DNA of 64,000 bases, from the NCBI RefSeq assembly GCF_026870175.2, contig NZ_CP113977.2, forward strand, positions 1,426,001-1,490,000. The letters are read 5' to 3'. The notes below the pieces were generated by a model. That model did no database searches and was not told the DNA's origin. It saw only the letters and a program-made list of their open reading frames with translations. A program made the translations under genes and the position numbers. Shown here in pieces: positions 41,488 to 50,462 of this stretch. The stretch's first letter is position 1; each line of letters starts with the position of its first letter. The DNA is from Flavobacterium aestivum (lineage in GTDB: Bacteria > Bacteroidota > Bacteroidia > Flavobacteriales > Flavobacteriaceae).

Positions 41488-43002
41488 CTAGTTTTGCATC
41501 TTTTTCAATTGTTCGAGATAATCTCTTTTGTTGGATAATCTAGGGATTTTGTGCTGGCCCCCCAGTTTGTTACTTTCTTTGAGCCAATCATAAAACAATC
41601 GTTCTCTTGCCACATTTATTACTAACGGATTTAAGGTCATATTGTTGTAGCGTTTGGCTTCGTAGTCGGAGTTTAAAGATTGTAAAGTGTCATCTAAAAC
41701 TTTTTGGAAAGCATTGATATCTTGTGGTTTTTTCTTAAACTCAATCATCCATTCATGACTTCCTTTTTCTTTGTCCTTCATGAATACTGGAGCAACTGTA
41801 TAATCGACGACTTCGCTTTGAGTAATTTGGCAGGCTTTGGCAATTGCTTGATCAGTATTTTCTACCATAAGTTCTTCCCCAAAAACATTAATGTGGTGTT
41901 TGGTACGTCCCGTAATTCGGATGCGGTACGGATTTAAAGAAGTAAATCGAACGGTATCGCCTATTAAGTATCGCCACAAACCGCCATTGGTAGTAATTAC
42001 CATAGCATAGTTTTTGAACAATTGCACATCCGATAATCGAATGGCTTTTTGATCTGGAGTGCCAAAAGTATCCATAGGAATAAATTCATAAAAAATTCCG
42101 TAATCCAGCATTAGCAACAAATCACTCGAATTATTTAAGTCCTGAATGGCAAAAAAACCTTCGGAAGCATTGTAAATCTCGTAGTATTTGAATTGGCTTT
42201 TGGGTAATATTTTTTGGTATTGCTCTCTGTAAGGATCAAAACTAACGCCTCCGTGAAAATACACTTCTAAGTTAGGCCATACTTCCAATAAGTTTGATTT
42301 CCCTGTTTCCTCGAGTACTTTGTTCATTAAAACCAACATCCACGAAGGTACACCTGCAAAACTGGTTACATTCTCGTTTATGGTTTCTTTAATAATAGCA
42401 TTCATCTTAGTTTCCCATTCGCTCATCAAAGAAACTTTGCTGCTGGGTGTACTGCTAAATTCGGCCCAAATAGGCATGTTTTCTATCAGAATAGCCGATA
42501 AATCACCAAAAAAAGTATTGTTGTTTTCATAGATTTGAGAACTGCCTCCCAAACGTAAGCTTTTGCCTAAGAACATTTCAGAATCCTCATTGTTGTTCAA
42601 ATACAAACACAATAAATCCTTACTTCCTTTGTAATGGCAATCTTCAAGAGCTTCATTACTTACAGGGATAAATTTACTTTTGGCGTTGGTGGTACCACTG
42701 GACTTGGCAAACCATTTTATGGGAGTTTCCCAAAGGACATTTTGTTCACCTTTTCGGGTGCGTTCTATATAAGGTTCTAAATCTTCATAAGTCGAAATCG
42801 GAACTCTTTCAGTAAACGTTTGATATGATTTTATAGATTCATAATCGTATTGTTTACCAAAAACTGTTTCTTCGGATAATCGAATTAAATTCATCAATAA
42901 TTCTTCCTGAACTTCATTCGGGTATTTCAAAAAAAGTTCAATTTGGTGAATTCTTTGTTTTAAAAACCAAGAAGCGATAGAATTGATAATTGATAAAGGC
43001 AT
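41488..43002 (-). CDS. GH3-family protein (auxin-responsive-promoter family acyl-adenylase fold)
   Basis: 504 residues. GH3 proteins are ATP-dependent acyl-acid amido synthetases (ANL fold) known from plants; bacterial members are of unknown substrate. Motifs visible include the adenylate-forming signature WFAKSSGTTNAKSKFIPVS, FHGGVSFDPYREQYQ and GLWRYLIGDTVRF with the later ITGRTKHHINVFGEEL. Normal family length. Followed in an apparent operon by the 44-residue lipoprotein. Confidence 0.92.
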   Translation of the reverse strand: MPLSIINSIASWFLKQRIHQIELFLKYPNEVQEELLMNLIRLSEETVFGKQYDYESIKSYQTFTERVPISTYEDLEPYIERTRKGEQNVLWETPIKWFAKSSGTTNAKSKFIPVSNEALEDCHYKGSKDLLCLYLNNNEDSEMFLGKSLRLGGSSQIYENNNTFFGDLSAILIENMPIWAEFSSTPSSKVSLMSEWETKMNAIIKETINENVTSFAGVPSWMLVLMNKVLEETGKSNLLEVWPNLEVYFHGGVSFDPYREQYQKILPKSQFKYYEIYNASEGFFAIQDLNNSSDLLLMLDYGIFYEFIPMDTFGTPDQKAIRLSDVQLFKNYAMVITTNGGLWRYLIGDTVRFTSLNPYRIRITGRTKHHINVFGEELMVENTDQAIAKACQITQSEVVDYTVAPVFMKDKEKGSHEWMIEFKKKPQDINAFQKVLDDTLQSLNSDYEAKRYNNMTLNPLVINVARERLFYDWLKESNKLGGQHKIPRLSNKRDYLEQLKKMQN

Positions 43003-43223
43003 GAAGGTTTATTATTTTAGATTTTAGATAGCAGATTTTAGATTTGAAAATAGATTCACAAATGCTAACTTTGCAATAATACCAAAAATAGTGTTTTTTT
43101 ATAAAAAACAATTCTCTTTGTGGTAAAGATTCTATTTCAAAAATAGAAAACAAATAATAGGAAATCTAATGCACGATTAGAAATCTAAAATCGTTAATCA
43201 ACAATCATAAATCAGCAATCTAA

Positions 43224-44018
43224 ATGACTTACCAAGGAGTACTTTCTAAAATGCAAACCGAGTTTGGAGATCCAATTCAATATTATTTGGTTTTCGAAAA
43301 CAGTTTTTTGAACATGAACCAATTATTGAACAAAGAGCTGGAAATTAATTTTGAGGGGTATCAGTGTTTGAATTGCGGTAAAAAGAAAAAAATATTTCGT
43401 CAAGGATTTTGTTACGAATGTTTCTATTCTAGCCCAGCTGTGGGAGATTGGATTATGAAACCTGAATTGAGTACCGCCCATCTTGATATAGAAGATCGAG
43501 ATTTGGCATATGAGAAGCAAGTACAATTACAGCCCCATATTGTCTATTTGGCATTGTCCAGTGAAGTCAAAGTAGGGGTAACCCGAAAATCCCAAATGCC
43601 GACACGATGGATCGATCAAGGAGCAAGCCAGGCTATATCTATTGTTGAGGTGCCTAATCGTTATTTGGCCGGAATTACTGAGGTGGCGCTAAAGAGTCAC
43701 TATACAGACAAAACCAATTGGCGTAAAATGCTTCAAAATGATATTGTTCATATGGACCTAATAGCCGAAAAACTAAAAGTAGAAAGTTTAATTCCAGCAG
43801 AAGTTCAGGAGTTTTATCATTTGGAAAAAAATGACTTGTACGAAATGCATTTTCCAGTATTGAATTATCCTAAAAAAGTAAGCAGTTTAAGTCTGGATAA
43901 AACAACTCATTATAAAGGGAAACTAACGGGAATAAAAGGGCAATACCTCATTTTTGAAGATGGAACTGTTTTCAATATCCGAAGTTTTGAAGGCTATGTA
44001 GTTCGATTGGAAGTTTAA
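43224..44018 (+). CDS. DUF2797-family protein
   Basis: 264 residues. An N-terminal CxxC pair of a zinc-binding module (YQCLNCGKKKKIFRQGFCYE, then CF) precedes the family core (HIVYLALSSEVKVGVTRKSQ, MPTRWIDQGA) and a C-terminal domain ending LIFEDGTVFNIRSFEGYVVR. The GIY-YIG-like HIVYLALSSEVKVGVTR stretch hints at a nuclease-related fold; function unknown. The 3' end (43890-43987) is identical over 98 bases to a fragment at 50774-50871, and the gene forms the left border of the accessory segment. Confidence 0.88.
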   Translation: MTYQGVLSKMQTEFGDPIQYYLVFENSFLNMNQLLNKELEINFEGYQCLNCGKKKKIFRQGFCYECFYSSPAVGDWIMKPELSTAHLDIEDRDLAYEKQVQLQPHIVYLALSSEVKVGVTRKSQMPTRWIDQGASQAISIVEVPNRYLAGITEVALKSHYTDKTNWRKMLQNDIVHMDLIAEKLKVESLIPAEVQEFYHLEKNDLYEMHFPVLNYPKKVSSLSLDKTTHYKGKLTGIKGQYLIFEDGTVFNIRSFEGYVVRLEV

Positions 44019-44059
44019 AACAATAATTTAAAAAGCATTTACTTCATCAGTTTGTAAAA

Positions 44060-44165
44060 GCTCGTGTGGGCGTGCCACCATAAAGCTATAGGCCCACTTC
44101 TTTATGCTGTCGGGCTGTCCGCGCTACTTCGGTAGCTTGCTTCCATCCCTCACGTGGCATTGCGG
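44060..44165. ncRNA. GC-rich islet, possible structured RNA
   Basis: In an otherwise AT-rich stretch this segment has a perfect UUCG tetraloop hairpin, GCTAC-TTCG-GTAGC (44123-44136), plus complementary blocks GTGGGC/GCCCAC (44066-44071/44092-44097), ATAAAG/CTTTAT (44080-44085/44100-44105) and TGCCAC/GTGGCA (44073-44078/44154-44159). Some pairings cross, so not all can form together. No open frame. A structured RNA or part of a mobile element; strand unknown. Confidence 0.35.
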
Positions 44166-44293
44166 TGTAAAAAGGTATTTTCTAATATCATGGGCAATAT
44201 CAATTTCACAGATAAAATCTAATAAAATGAATAAGGTTCCCTTGTTATTAACCTAAGTTCGATTGTTAAATAGTTGATTTGGAAATAGTTTTG

Positions 44294-44380
44294 GATTCCT
44301 GCAAGGTTTCCAAAACCTTGTAGGGATTGTTGTTTGTGCATCCAAATACCTACAAGGTCAAAAAAAGACCTTGCAGGAAA
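44294..44380. repeat. Palindromic CCTGCAAGGT/ACCTTGTAGG repeat unit
   Basis: Two hairpins in tandem: CCTGCAAGGTTT (44298-44309) with AAACCTTGTAGG (44313-44324), and CCTACAAGGTC (44349-44359) with GACCTTGCAGG (44367-44377). Together they also form one larger inverted repeat. REP-like. Confidence 0.65.
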
Positions 44381-44442
44381 ATCTAGGAATCATAAAGTGC
44401 AAATATTCAATTGATTAAAAAATAATTAATAATCGAACTCAG

Positions 44443-44562
44443 GTTATTAATGATTCGGGACTAAATTAAGCCCATTATTCGGATTTGCCAAAATATTCCA
44501 AATGCAAAACCATCTTAAATTCAGTCCTAAACCCACTATCGCAAAGCGTATGTTAGTAGCCA
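44443..44562 (-). repeat. attC-like hairpin element 1
   Basis: GACTAAATTAAGCCCATTAT with a following CGGATTTGCC is nearly the same as in element 2 (49581-49610); the other arm is AGTCCTAAACCCACTATCGC to GTTAGTAGCC. It follows the stop of the minus-strand small membrane protein gene directly, in the same geometry as element 2 and its gene. Confidence 0.45.
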
Positions 44563-44563
44563 T

Positions 44564-44872
44564 TTATTTAATTATTTCTGCGTCTAAAATTTGACTTAGA
44601 AGTTTTGTTGAAGATTTAGTTTTCTTTTTAAAAGTTATATAGAAAATTACAAACGTAAAAGGAGCTATGAAAGCTAAAAATTTCCACGTAAAAAATTCAT
44701 CAATCGGTTTTATAAACAAAAAAGCTATAAAAGCTAGATTTATAATTAAAAACAATGGAAGTTTCAAATAATTTGGTATTCCAAATTTTAAATTTATTAA
44801 GCAATAATTTTTCACATTTTTCAATTTTACCATTGATTTCAGGACGTAATTGATTTCTTGGGCCAAACTCAA
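44564..44872 (-). CDS. Small two-helix membrane protein (orphan)
   Basis: 102 residues from a TTG at 44872, or 89 from an ATG at 44833. Two hydrophobic helices (LPLFLIINLAFIAFLFI and FLAFIAPFTFVIFYITF) flanked by Lys-rich segments; no family recognised. The absence of a clear ATG at the full length leaves it possible that this is the remnant of a longer gene. The attC-like element 1 begins right after its stop. Confidence 0.45.
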   Translation of the reverse strand: MSLAQEINYVLKSMVKLKNVKNYCLINLKFGIPNYLKLPLFLIINLAFIAFLFIKPIDEFFTWKFLAFIAPFTFVIFYITFKKKTKSSTKLLSQILDAEIIK

Positions 44873-45076
44873 AAGTTGGGTGTATTTGAAATTCAGAAGA
44901 AGTTATTTTCCCAAAACGATAGGGTAAGTGTACGCTCAACTACGTAATAAAATGCTGTTTCAGGATCACGCTCAGCTTCCATAAAATGGCAAAAAAGCAA
45001 AATGCCATCCTTACTCAAAGTTGTTAATAGCTTTATGGTGCTTTACATGGGAGGAGCGGCGGTTGGGTGCTGGGCT

Positions 45077-48000
45077 TTATTCTTTTATTATCTTTCTTAC
45101 TTCAACTATCTTGTCAGTTATCAACTTAAAAAAATAAATGCCACTATTCAAGTTGCTAATATCAACTTGTGTTTTTTTATCTTTTATTTGTTGTTGCATT
45201 ATTTCTTGTCCATTTATATTAAAAATCGTCAAAGTGATTTCTTTGTTCTGGTTGTTATTTTCTATTGTTATACTGTTTGGTGCAGGATTTGGAAAAATAT
45301 TTATGTGGGATTCAGAATTTACTTCATTTATTCCAAGTGTTCCATTTGTTGTATTTACAGTAGCTTTGTCATATTTTATACATCCTTTGTAATCAGTGAT
45401 TTCAACAATATATTCTCCCGCAAGTAGATTAATTGCTGTAATAGTTGTTTGAGAAAATGAATCATTCCAATTGAAAGAATATGGAGGATTACCACCTATT
45501 ACATTTATCGTTGCAGAACCTTCACCAAAACGTGTATTGATATCATCTGGTGTTGTTTTTGTCTGTGTTACGATTTCTGCTGGCTCGGTAATATTTATTG
45601 ATTCTTTAAAATCACAACCATGCGAATCAGTAACTGTAACATCATATGTTGCTGATTTTAGATTAAACAGGTCTTTTGATCTTTGTCCATTATTCCATGA
45701 GTAAATATAGGGTGGAGTTCCATTGGGATATAAAGATATACTTCCATTGTTTAAACCAAAACAAGTAACATTATTTTTATCTACATTTAAAGTAAGTGCG
45801 TCTTTATTGATATAAAAATCATGTTTTATTACGCACTCATTTGAATCTGTAACAGTAACAGAATAGGGACCTTGGCTTAGATTTGTTATAGAAGATGTGC
45901 TTGCGCCAGTATTCCATAAATATATAAAGGGAGCAGTTCCTTGAGTAATAGTAACAGCAGCTGATCCATCATTTGACGGGAAACATGTTTTATTTGATGA
46001 TAGATAACTGGCAGTTAATTGAGATTTTTTGACACTAATAGTGTCATTAATTTTACAACCGTTATTATCTGTGACTGTATACATATATTCCCCAACTGAC
46101 AGATTAGAAATTGACGAATTACTTGTTCCGTTATTCCAATTATAAGTATAGGGAGGATTTCCGTTTGGAATTACATTTATTGAACCATCATTTGCGGAGC
46201 TACAAGAAACATTTTTAATATTTGTTTTGGTTGTAAACCACATACATTGATAGCAATTATTAGATATTTGGGTAATAAAAGCACTATTGCCAAATATTAT
46301 ATCTTTTATGCCATCATTATTGACATCAGCTACTTTCAAGCTATTAAATGAACCCGCATAATTACCATATTTTTTTGTAACGATAAATTGATTAGAATCT
46401 GAATAAATGTAAACAGAACCGTTAGAAGTAAAAATATATTCAGGTTTGCTGTCATTATTTAAATCGGATAATATAATACCATCAATTTTATTATTACTTA
46501 ATTTTAATGATAAAATATTTTGCATATCAACACCATTTAACACTTTAATGTAACCATCGTAAGTTCCGGCTACAATATCTTTTTTACCGTCATTATTTAT
46601 ATCGTATAAATCGATATTAGAATAGTTTGATTCAGTGCTTTTCCATTGTTGATGACTCATCCCTCCGTAAACAGAAATTCTGTCACTACAAATTATAATT
46701 TCTTTTTCACTATCATGATCAATATTATCAATTTTGATGTTTGATGAATATCCGTAACCCATAGATTCAGACGAATATTTTATAGCAAAATTTTCTGGAT
46801 TAACTATGTAATAATTGGAAGAGGTACATACTACAATCTCTTTTTTCCCATCTCCATCAACATCATCTATGTTAAGAATCTTGAACTCAGCAAGATTTTC
46901 GGTACTATATAAATGGGAACTTTTTATTGTTTTAGTAATACCATCAATAATCCATATTTTTCCGGTATATGTTTGTCCGGCAGCCACTATTATTTCTTTG
47001 TTTCCATCATTGTCAATATCTTCAATTTTCACATCATATATTCCAGTCCATACTTGATTAAAAAACGTACCATTGCTTTGCCATTTAATTCTTTTTGTAA
47101 CACCATCAAATATTGTAAGTATTCCGCTTTCATATCCGCTTTTGCTTTCATATGAAATTGTAACTATTTCTTTTATGCCATCTTTATCAATGTCATCGAT
47201 AGCAATGGCATAAAAAGGGCCAACTATATCCATACTTTGCCATTCAATTGAAAGTGTTGCCATATCAGCAACATAAAAATAATCTGCACCAGTAGAGGTC
47301 CATCCGGCACCCCACATAACGTCCAACATTCCATCATTATTTACATCTGCTATATTGATTGCTGTTACACCATGTTCAGGATTTGTAATTTTCCATATTT
47401 CTGTGTTAGTGGTAGAATTGATACAATGAACTTCACCCCATTGACCATCACCATAAATAATCTCGTCAATTCCGTCATTATTAATGTCCTTAAGTAACAA
47501 TGCCTGAATGTCAAGATCGGCATTCCATTCAAATTTTAAACGTTGTGTATTTACATCATAAACATCAATATAGTCCCATGATTTAGCCCTTATTATTTCT
47601 TGCATTCCATCTTTGTCAATGTCTGAAAGTTCAAGCATATAGCCGTAGTCAGAAGAAGCGTTATTGTCAAAAACCCATTTGACAGTAGTAGTAATCCCAT
47701 TATTAACCAAAACTTTTCCAAGTGTAGTAATAATTTCTTTGTCGGAACTTCCGTCAACATTACCGATACTAAATTCATTTGCGCCATAGTTTAGTTCAGC
47801 TTCATTTGAATAATCTAATGCATTATAAATATAAATTTTGTTGTTTGTACTAACAGCAATTTCTTTTAATCCATCATTATCAGCATCATCAAACTCAATA
47901 TCATTAATTTTCTCTGAACTTGGTATTGATATTTCTTTTATAATTGATCTATCAATACAATTTAAAATTTGAAATGTTCCATTTTCAAATCCGATAATAA

Positions 48001-48520
48001 TTTCATAATTGCCATCATTATTAATATCATAAACTTTTATTCGAGTGATATGAGTATCATACATATCACTAGTCCATATTTGTTGATAGTTGTTGTTTAT
48101 TGGGTCAAATTTGAGGATATACCAAAAAGATGCATTATTTGAAATCGCACTACATATTATTTCTGTTTTCCCGTCTTTGTCTAGGTCGTAGGAATTCATT
48201 GAATTTCGTCCTATAGAAGTACCCATAATTGAATATTTCCAATCAGCATTGCAATTACTAATTTTTTTAGCTTCCCCGAAGTTGTTTGCGGATTTATTAG
48301 TAAGTATACCTTTTTTAAATGTCGAGTTATCGTAATTAGCTATTAAATTTTCAGTTTCTTTCTTAGAATAATTGATGCGATTACTGGTATGATCTTCTAT
48401 AATTCTATTGTAAGAATCTCGTTTGACTATTTTTTCATTTTTGTCAAAGTTGTTTTGATTTTGACTTTGAAGATTAATCGTAAATACGATTAAACAAAAT
48501 ATAAAAATATTTTTTTTCAT
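45077..48520 (-). CDS. Secreted FG-GAP/VCBS-repeat protein with four SprB repeats and a T9SS sorting domain
   Basis: 1147 residues. Signal peptide ending NLQSQ, then about 650 residues of FG-GAP/VCBS-type repeats, each with a calcium-binding D-x-D-x-DG-type loop (e.g. NSYDLDKDGKTEIICSA, DINNDGNYEIIIGF, DIDKDGMQEIIRA), as in integrin-like beta-propellers. Then four SprB-type modules with NPPYTYNWNNGTSNSS-like motifs. The C-terminus is a type A T9SS sorting domain (INIFPNPAPNSITIENNN ... SGIYFFKLIT). It would be exported by type IX secretion and displayed on the surface, likely as an adhesin or sugar-binding protein. It lies within the accessory segment and no clear promoter was found. Confidence 0.92.
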   Translation of the reverse strand: MKKNIFIFCLIVFTINLQSQNQNNFDKNEKIVKRDSYNRIIEDHTSNRINYSKKETENLIANYDNSTFKKGILTNKSANNFGEAKKISNCNADWKYSIMGTSIGRNSMNSYDLDKDGKTEIICSAISNNASFWYILKFDPINNNYQQIWTSDMYDTHITRIKVYDINNDGNYEIIIGFENGTFQILNCIDRSIIKEISIPSSEKINDIEFDDADNDGLKEIAVSTNNKIYIYNALDYSNEAELNYGANEFSIGNVDGSSDKEIITTLGKVLVNNGITTTVKWVFDNNASSDYGYMLELSDIDKDGMQEIIRAKSWDYIDVYDVNTQRLKFEWNADLDIQALLLKDINNDGIDEIIYGDGQWGEVHCINSTTNTEIWKITNPEHGVTAINIADVNNDGMLDVMWGAGWTSTGADYFYVADMATLSIEWQSMDIVGPFYAIAIDDIDKDGIKEIVTISYESKSGYESGILTIFDGVTKRIKWQSNGTFFNQVWTGIYDVKIEDIDNDGNKEIIVAAGQTYTGKIWIIDGITKTIKSSHLYSTENLAEFKILNIDDVDGDGKKEIVVCTSSNYYIVNPENFAIKYSSESMGYGYSSNIKIDNIDHDSEKEIIICSDRISVYGGMSHQQWKSTESNYSNIDLYDINNDGKKDIVAGTYDGYIKVLNGVDMQNILSLKLSNNKIDGIILSDLNNDSKPEYIFTSNGSVYIYSDSNQFIVTKKYGNYAGSFNSLKVADVNNDGIKDIIFGNSAFITQISNNCYQCMWFTTKTNIKNVSCSSANDGSINVIPNGNPPYTYNWNNGTSNSSISNLSVGEYMYTVTDNNGCKINDTISVKKSQLTASYLSSNKTCFPSNDGSAAVTITQGTAPFIYLWNTGASTSSITNLSQGPYSVTVTDSNECVIKHDFYINKDALTLNVDKNNVTCFGLNNGSISLYPNGTPPYIYSWNNGQRSKDLFNLKSATYDVTVTDSHGCDFKESINITEPAEIVTQTKTTPDDINTRFGEGSATINVIGGNPPYSFNWNDSFSQTTITAINLLAGEYIVEITDYKGCIKYDKATVNTTNGTLGINEVNSESHINIFPNPAPNSITIENNNQNKEITLTIFNINGQEIMQQQIKDKKTQVDISNLNSGIYFFKLITDKIVEVRKIIKE

Positions 48521-48533
48521 ATAATATAATTGT

Positions 48534-48990
48534 TAAAAAAATCATTCCCATGATGATTTTTTGAATAGTTTCTTAGCCTTGTTTCCTACTAGTGTGTATG
48601 CCTGATAAAATCAGACATATCCACCCTAATTTAGGCAGCTTTGTCTGGCAAAAATACTTTTTATTTTTTAAATAGAATAGATTTCAAATCAGTTCCAGTA
48701 CAGTTTATTGCTTCCGGATTGTTTCCCTAATCGCGATAAGTTGGTACTCGTTGCAAACGAGCAACATAAAGAAATTTGCTTTCCTAAGGTTGCCTAAAAT
48801 TATTGGGTACGCTCCACAAAGTCTCATGACTTTGCGGAGGGGAATCCTTTTGTGGCATGTTTTTAGGATTTGAAATGTTGTGAGATATAATTTTAAATTT
48901 TTGAATGAAACTTCTTTGGCAAATGTGTATTTTTGTTTAAGTCATGGCAAGTTCTAAACAGCTCCAGCCGTACCCAGCCAATTGAGATTG
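48534..48990. repeat. Intergenic cluster of hairpins and the CTCGTTGCAAACGAG repeat
   Basis: Between the FG-GAP gene and the HTH gene lie AAAATCAT/ATGATTTT (about 48537-48561), CAGACA/TGTCTG (about 48612-48647), the 20-base GTACTCGTTGCAAACGAGCA (48744-48763), and CCACAAAGTC/GACTTTGCGG (about 48813-48838). The 20-mer recurs exactly at 50636-50655. No gene is visible in 48521-49056. Confidence 0.55.
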
Positions 48991-49044
48991 TATCATACAA
49001 TTCATCATTGGTATTTTACCAACAAAAATTCCGCACCGATTTAA

Positions 49045-49052
49045 TACCTTTG
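49045..49052 (+). promoter_or_regulatory. -7 element directly upstream of the HTH gene
   Basis: TACCTTTG at 49045-49052 lies only four bases before the ATG at 49057, which predicts a leaderless or nearly leaderless mRNA. No good -33 TTG is seen. Confidence 0.45.
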
Positions 49053-49056
49053 AATT

Positions 49057-49464
49057 ATGAACACAGCAACAAAACCAAAACACATAGGACGCAACATCAG
49101 CCGCATTAGAGAATTGCGTGAAATGAAACAGGAAGCATTAGCAATTGCTTTAGGCGTGAGTCAGCAAACTATTTCGAATATGGAAAACAGCGAAACTATT
49201 GAAGATGAAAAATTACTTGAAGTTGCAAAAGCACTTGGAGTAAATGAAGAGGTTCTCAAAAACTTTTCAGAAGAAGCTGTTTTTAACATTATTGGAAATA
49301 CAGTTAACAACAGCGATAATGGTGCATTGTTTAATTATCAGCCAAGTTTTAATCCTATCGAAAAATTAGTTGAAGTTTTTGAAGAAAAAGGAAAGCTTTA
49401 TGAACGTTTACTTCAAGCTGAAAAAGATAAAGTTGAATATTTAGAGAAACTATTGAAAAAATAG
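49057..49464 (+). CDS. XRE-family helix-turn-helix regulator
   Basis: 135 residues. The N-terminal HTH (about 10-65) reads IGRNISRIRELREMKQEALA then IALGVSQQTISNMENSETIE, a standard XRE/Cro fold. The C-terminal part has a predicted coiled coil (KLVEVFEEKGKLYERLLQAE), probably for dimerisation, and lacks metal or peptidase motifs. Such regulators are common in mobile or toxin-associated loci; its target is unknown. Confidence 0.9.
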   Translation: MNTATKPKHIGRNISRIRELREMKQEALAIALGVSQQTISNMENSETIEDEKLLEVAKALGVNEEVLKNFSEEAVFNIIGNTVNNSDNGALFNYQPSFNPIEKLVEVFEEKGKLYERLLQAEKDKVEYLEKLLKK

Positions 49465-49493
49465 AACTCCTGAATTTTATTATAATTACTAAC

Positions 49494-49530
49494 AAAAAAG
49501 AGACTTCAGTAGCTTGAAGTCTCTTTTTTT
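49494..49530. terminator. Bidirectional terminator between HTH gene and attC-like element 2
   Basis: AAAAAGAGACTTCA pairs with TGAAGTCTCTTTTT, with A6 and T7 flanks, so it can end transcripts from both directions. Confidence 0.8.
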
Positions 49531-49548
49531 GTTTTATGGATGAAATTT

Positions 49549-49707
49549 GTATTAACGTTCCGGGACTACAGCGGGTTTGGGACTAAATTGATCCCATTAT
49601 TCCGATTTGCCACCCGAGCGATAGCGAACAGGCGAAGCAAATCATCCCAAAAAACCAACTTCGCATTAAGTCTTTTGCCCAAATCCGTTGTAGTAGCTGT
49701 TGTGTAC
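49549..49707 (-). repeat. attC-like hairpin element 2
   Basis: Left arm ACGTTCCGGGACTACAGCGG with TTTGGGAC pairs imperfectly with right arm CCCAAATCCGTTGTAGTAGC and TGTTGTGTAC. It ends 9 bases after the stop of the orphan gene 49717-50253 on that gene's transcribed side. Twenty bases (CCCAAATCCGTTGTAGTAGC) are identical to element 3. Confidence 0.55.
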
Positions 49708-49716
49708 AGTACTTTT

Positions 49717-50253
49717 TTAAGACATCGAAATTCCATACACAGCTATTACTGTCCAAATTCCGTAGACTTTTTTTAAAAAATATTTGCTTCCATGTACACT
49801 ATTTGTAAATCTCCAGTAAGTAATAGAAACAACACAATTCTCGTAATTATTGTCAAAAACAGGTTCGCTTATAGAAATTATGTTTTGCCATTTTTTTGTT
49901 TTTTCAAATATTTCTTCGGCGTCTTTATTAGTCAAACATTTTTCGCTATTTATAGAACTAGAGCCGTAATTCAATTCGTTTATTAATTTTAAATTCCAAA
50001 TTCCATTACTGCTTTTTGCAACGTTTGCTTCGATTTCTTTTAGTATGTTTTCAGGGACTTCAAGTCCAGTTTCTTCTTTAAAAATTGTTTGGTCAAAATA
50101 AGTTCTTGATTTTTCACATTGAACATATATTCCAAATGTACCCTTTCCAATTTGGTCATCAATGATTTTTTTAAAAACGTCGGATTCTGAGTTGTTTTGT
50201 GAATAACTCAAAGTTGAAAGTAGTATTAGAAGTATGTTTAAAGTTCTTTTCAT
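49717..50253 (-). CDS. Secreted orphan protein in a cassette-like arrangement
   Basis: 178 residues from the ATG at 50253 (MKRTLNILLILLSTLSYSQ, signal peptide); the frame extends further to 50349 but would run through attC-like element 3. No family recognised. The mature part has features of a small periplasmic domain (GIWNLKLINELNYGSSSINS) with two Cys and a C-terminal YGIWTVIAVYGISMS. It is bracketed on the minus strand by element 3 upstream and element 2 downstream. Confidence 0.7.
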   Translation of the reverse strand: MKRTLNILLILLSTLSYSQNNSESDVFKKIIDDQIGKGTFGIYVQCEKSRTYFDQTIFKEETGLEVPENILKEIEANVAKSSNGIWNLKLINELNYGSSSINSEKCLTNKDAEEIFEKTKKWQNIISISEPVFDNNYENCVVSITYWRFTNSVHGSKYFLKKVYGIWTVIAVYGISMS

Positions 50254-50259
50254 GGTATT

Positions 50260-50400
50260 GTACACAACGTCTTGGCGCTTGGCGAGGTTTTGGGGAATAA
50301 AGATGCGAGATTTTTCGGTTAAACACAAATTTTCCAAACACAAAACCAACTTCCCATTAAGCTAATTGCCCAAATCCGTTGTAGTAGCAGTTATATGCCG
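50260..50400 (-). repeat. attC-like hairpin element 3
   Basis: GTACACAACGTCTTGGCGCT with TGGCGAGG on one side and CCCAAATCCGTTGTAGTAGC with AGTTATATGC on the other, with loop sequence AAAACCAACTT shared with element 2. On the minus strand it ends GTTGTGTAC six bases before the orphan gene's ATG. Confidence 0.55.
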
Positions 50401-50462
50401 TTTCTATTTTACTACTAATAGTTTTATAATTTCAAATAGTCCAGAGGAAGTTAATCCCATCT

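Noticed and set aside
44700..44939. 79-codon minus frame overlapping the small membrane protein
   Set aside because: Overlaps the better frame 44564-44872; no recognisable domain. A frameshifted longer ancestor remains possible but is not demonstrable here.
45002..45427. 141-codon plus frame over the 3' end of the FG-GAP gene
   Set aside because: Antisense to the sorting domain of a clear coding sequence, and its hydrophobic composition comes from the complementary strand.
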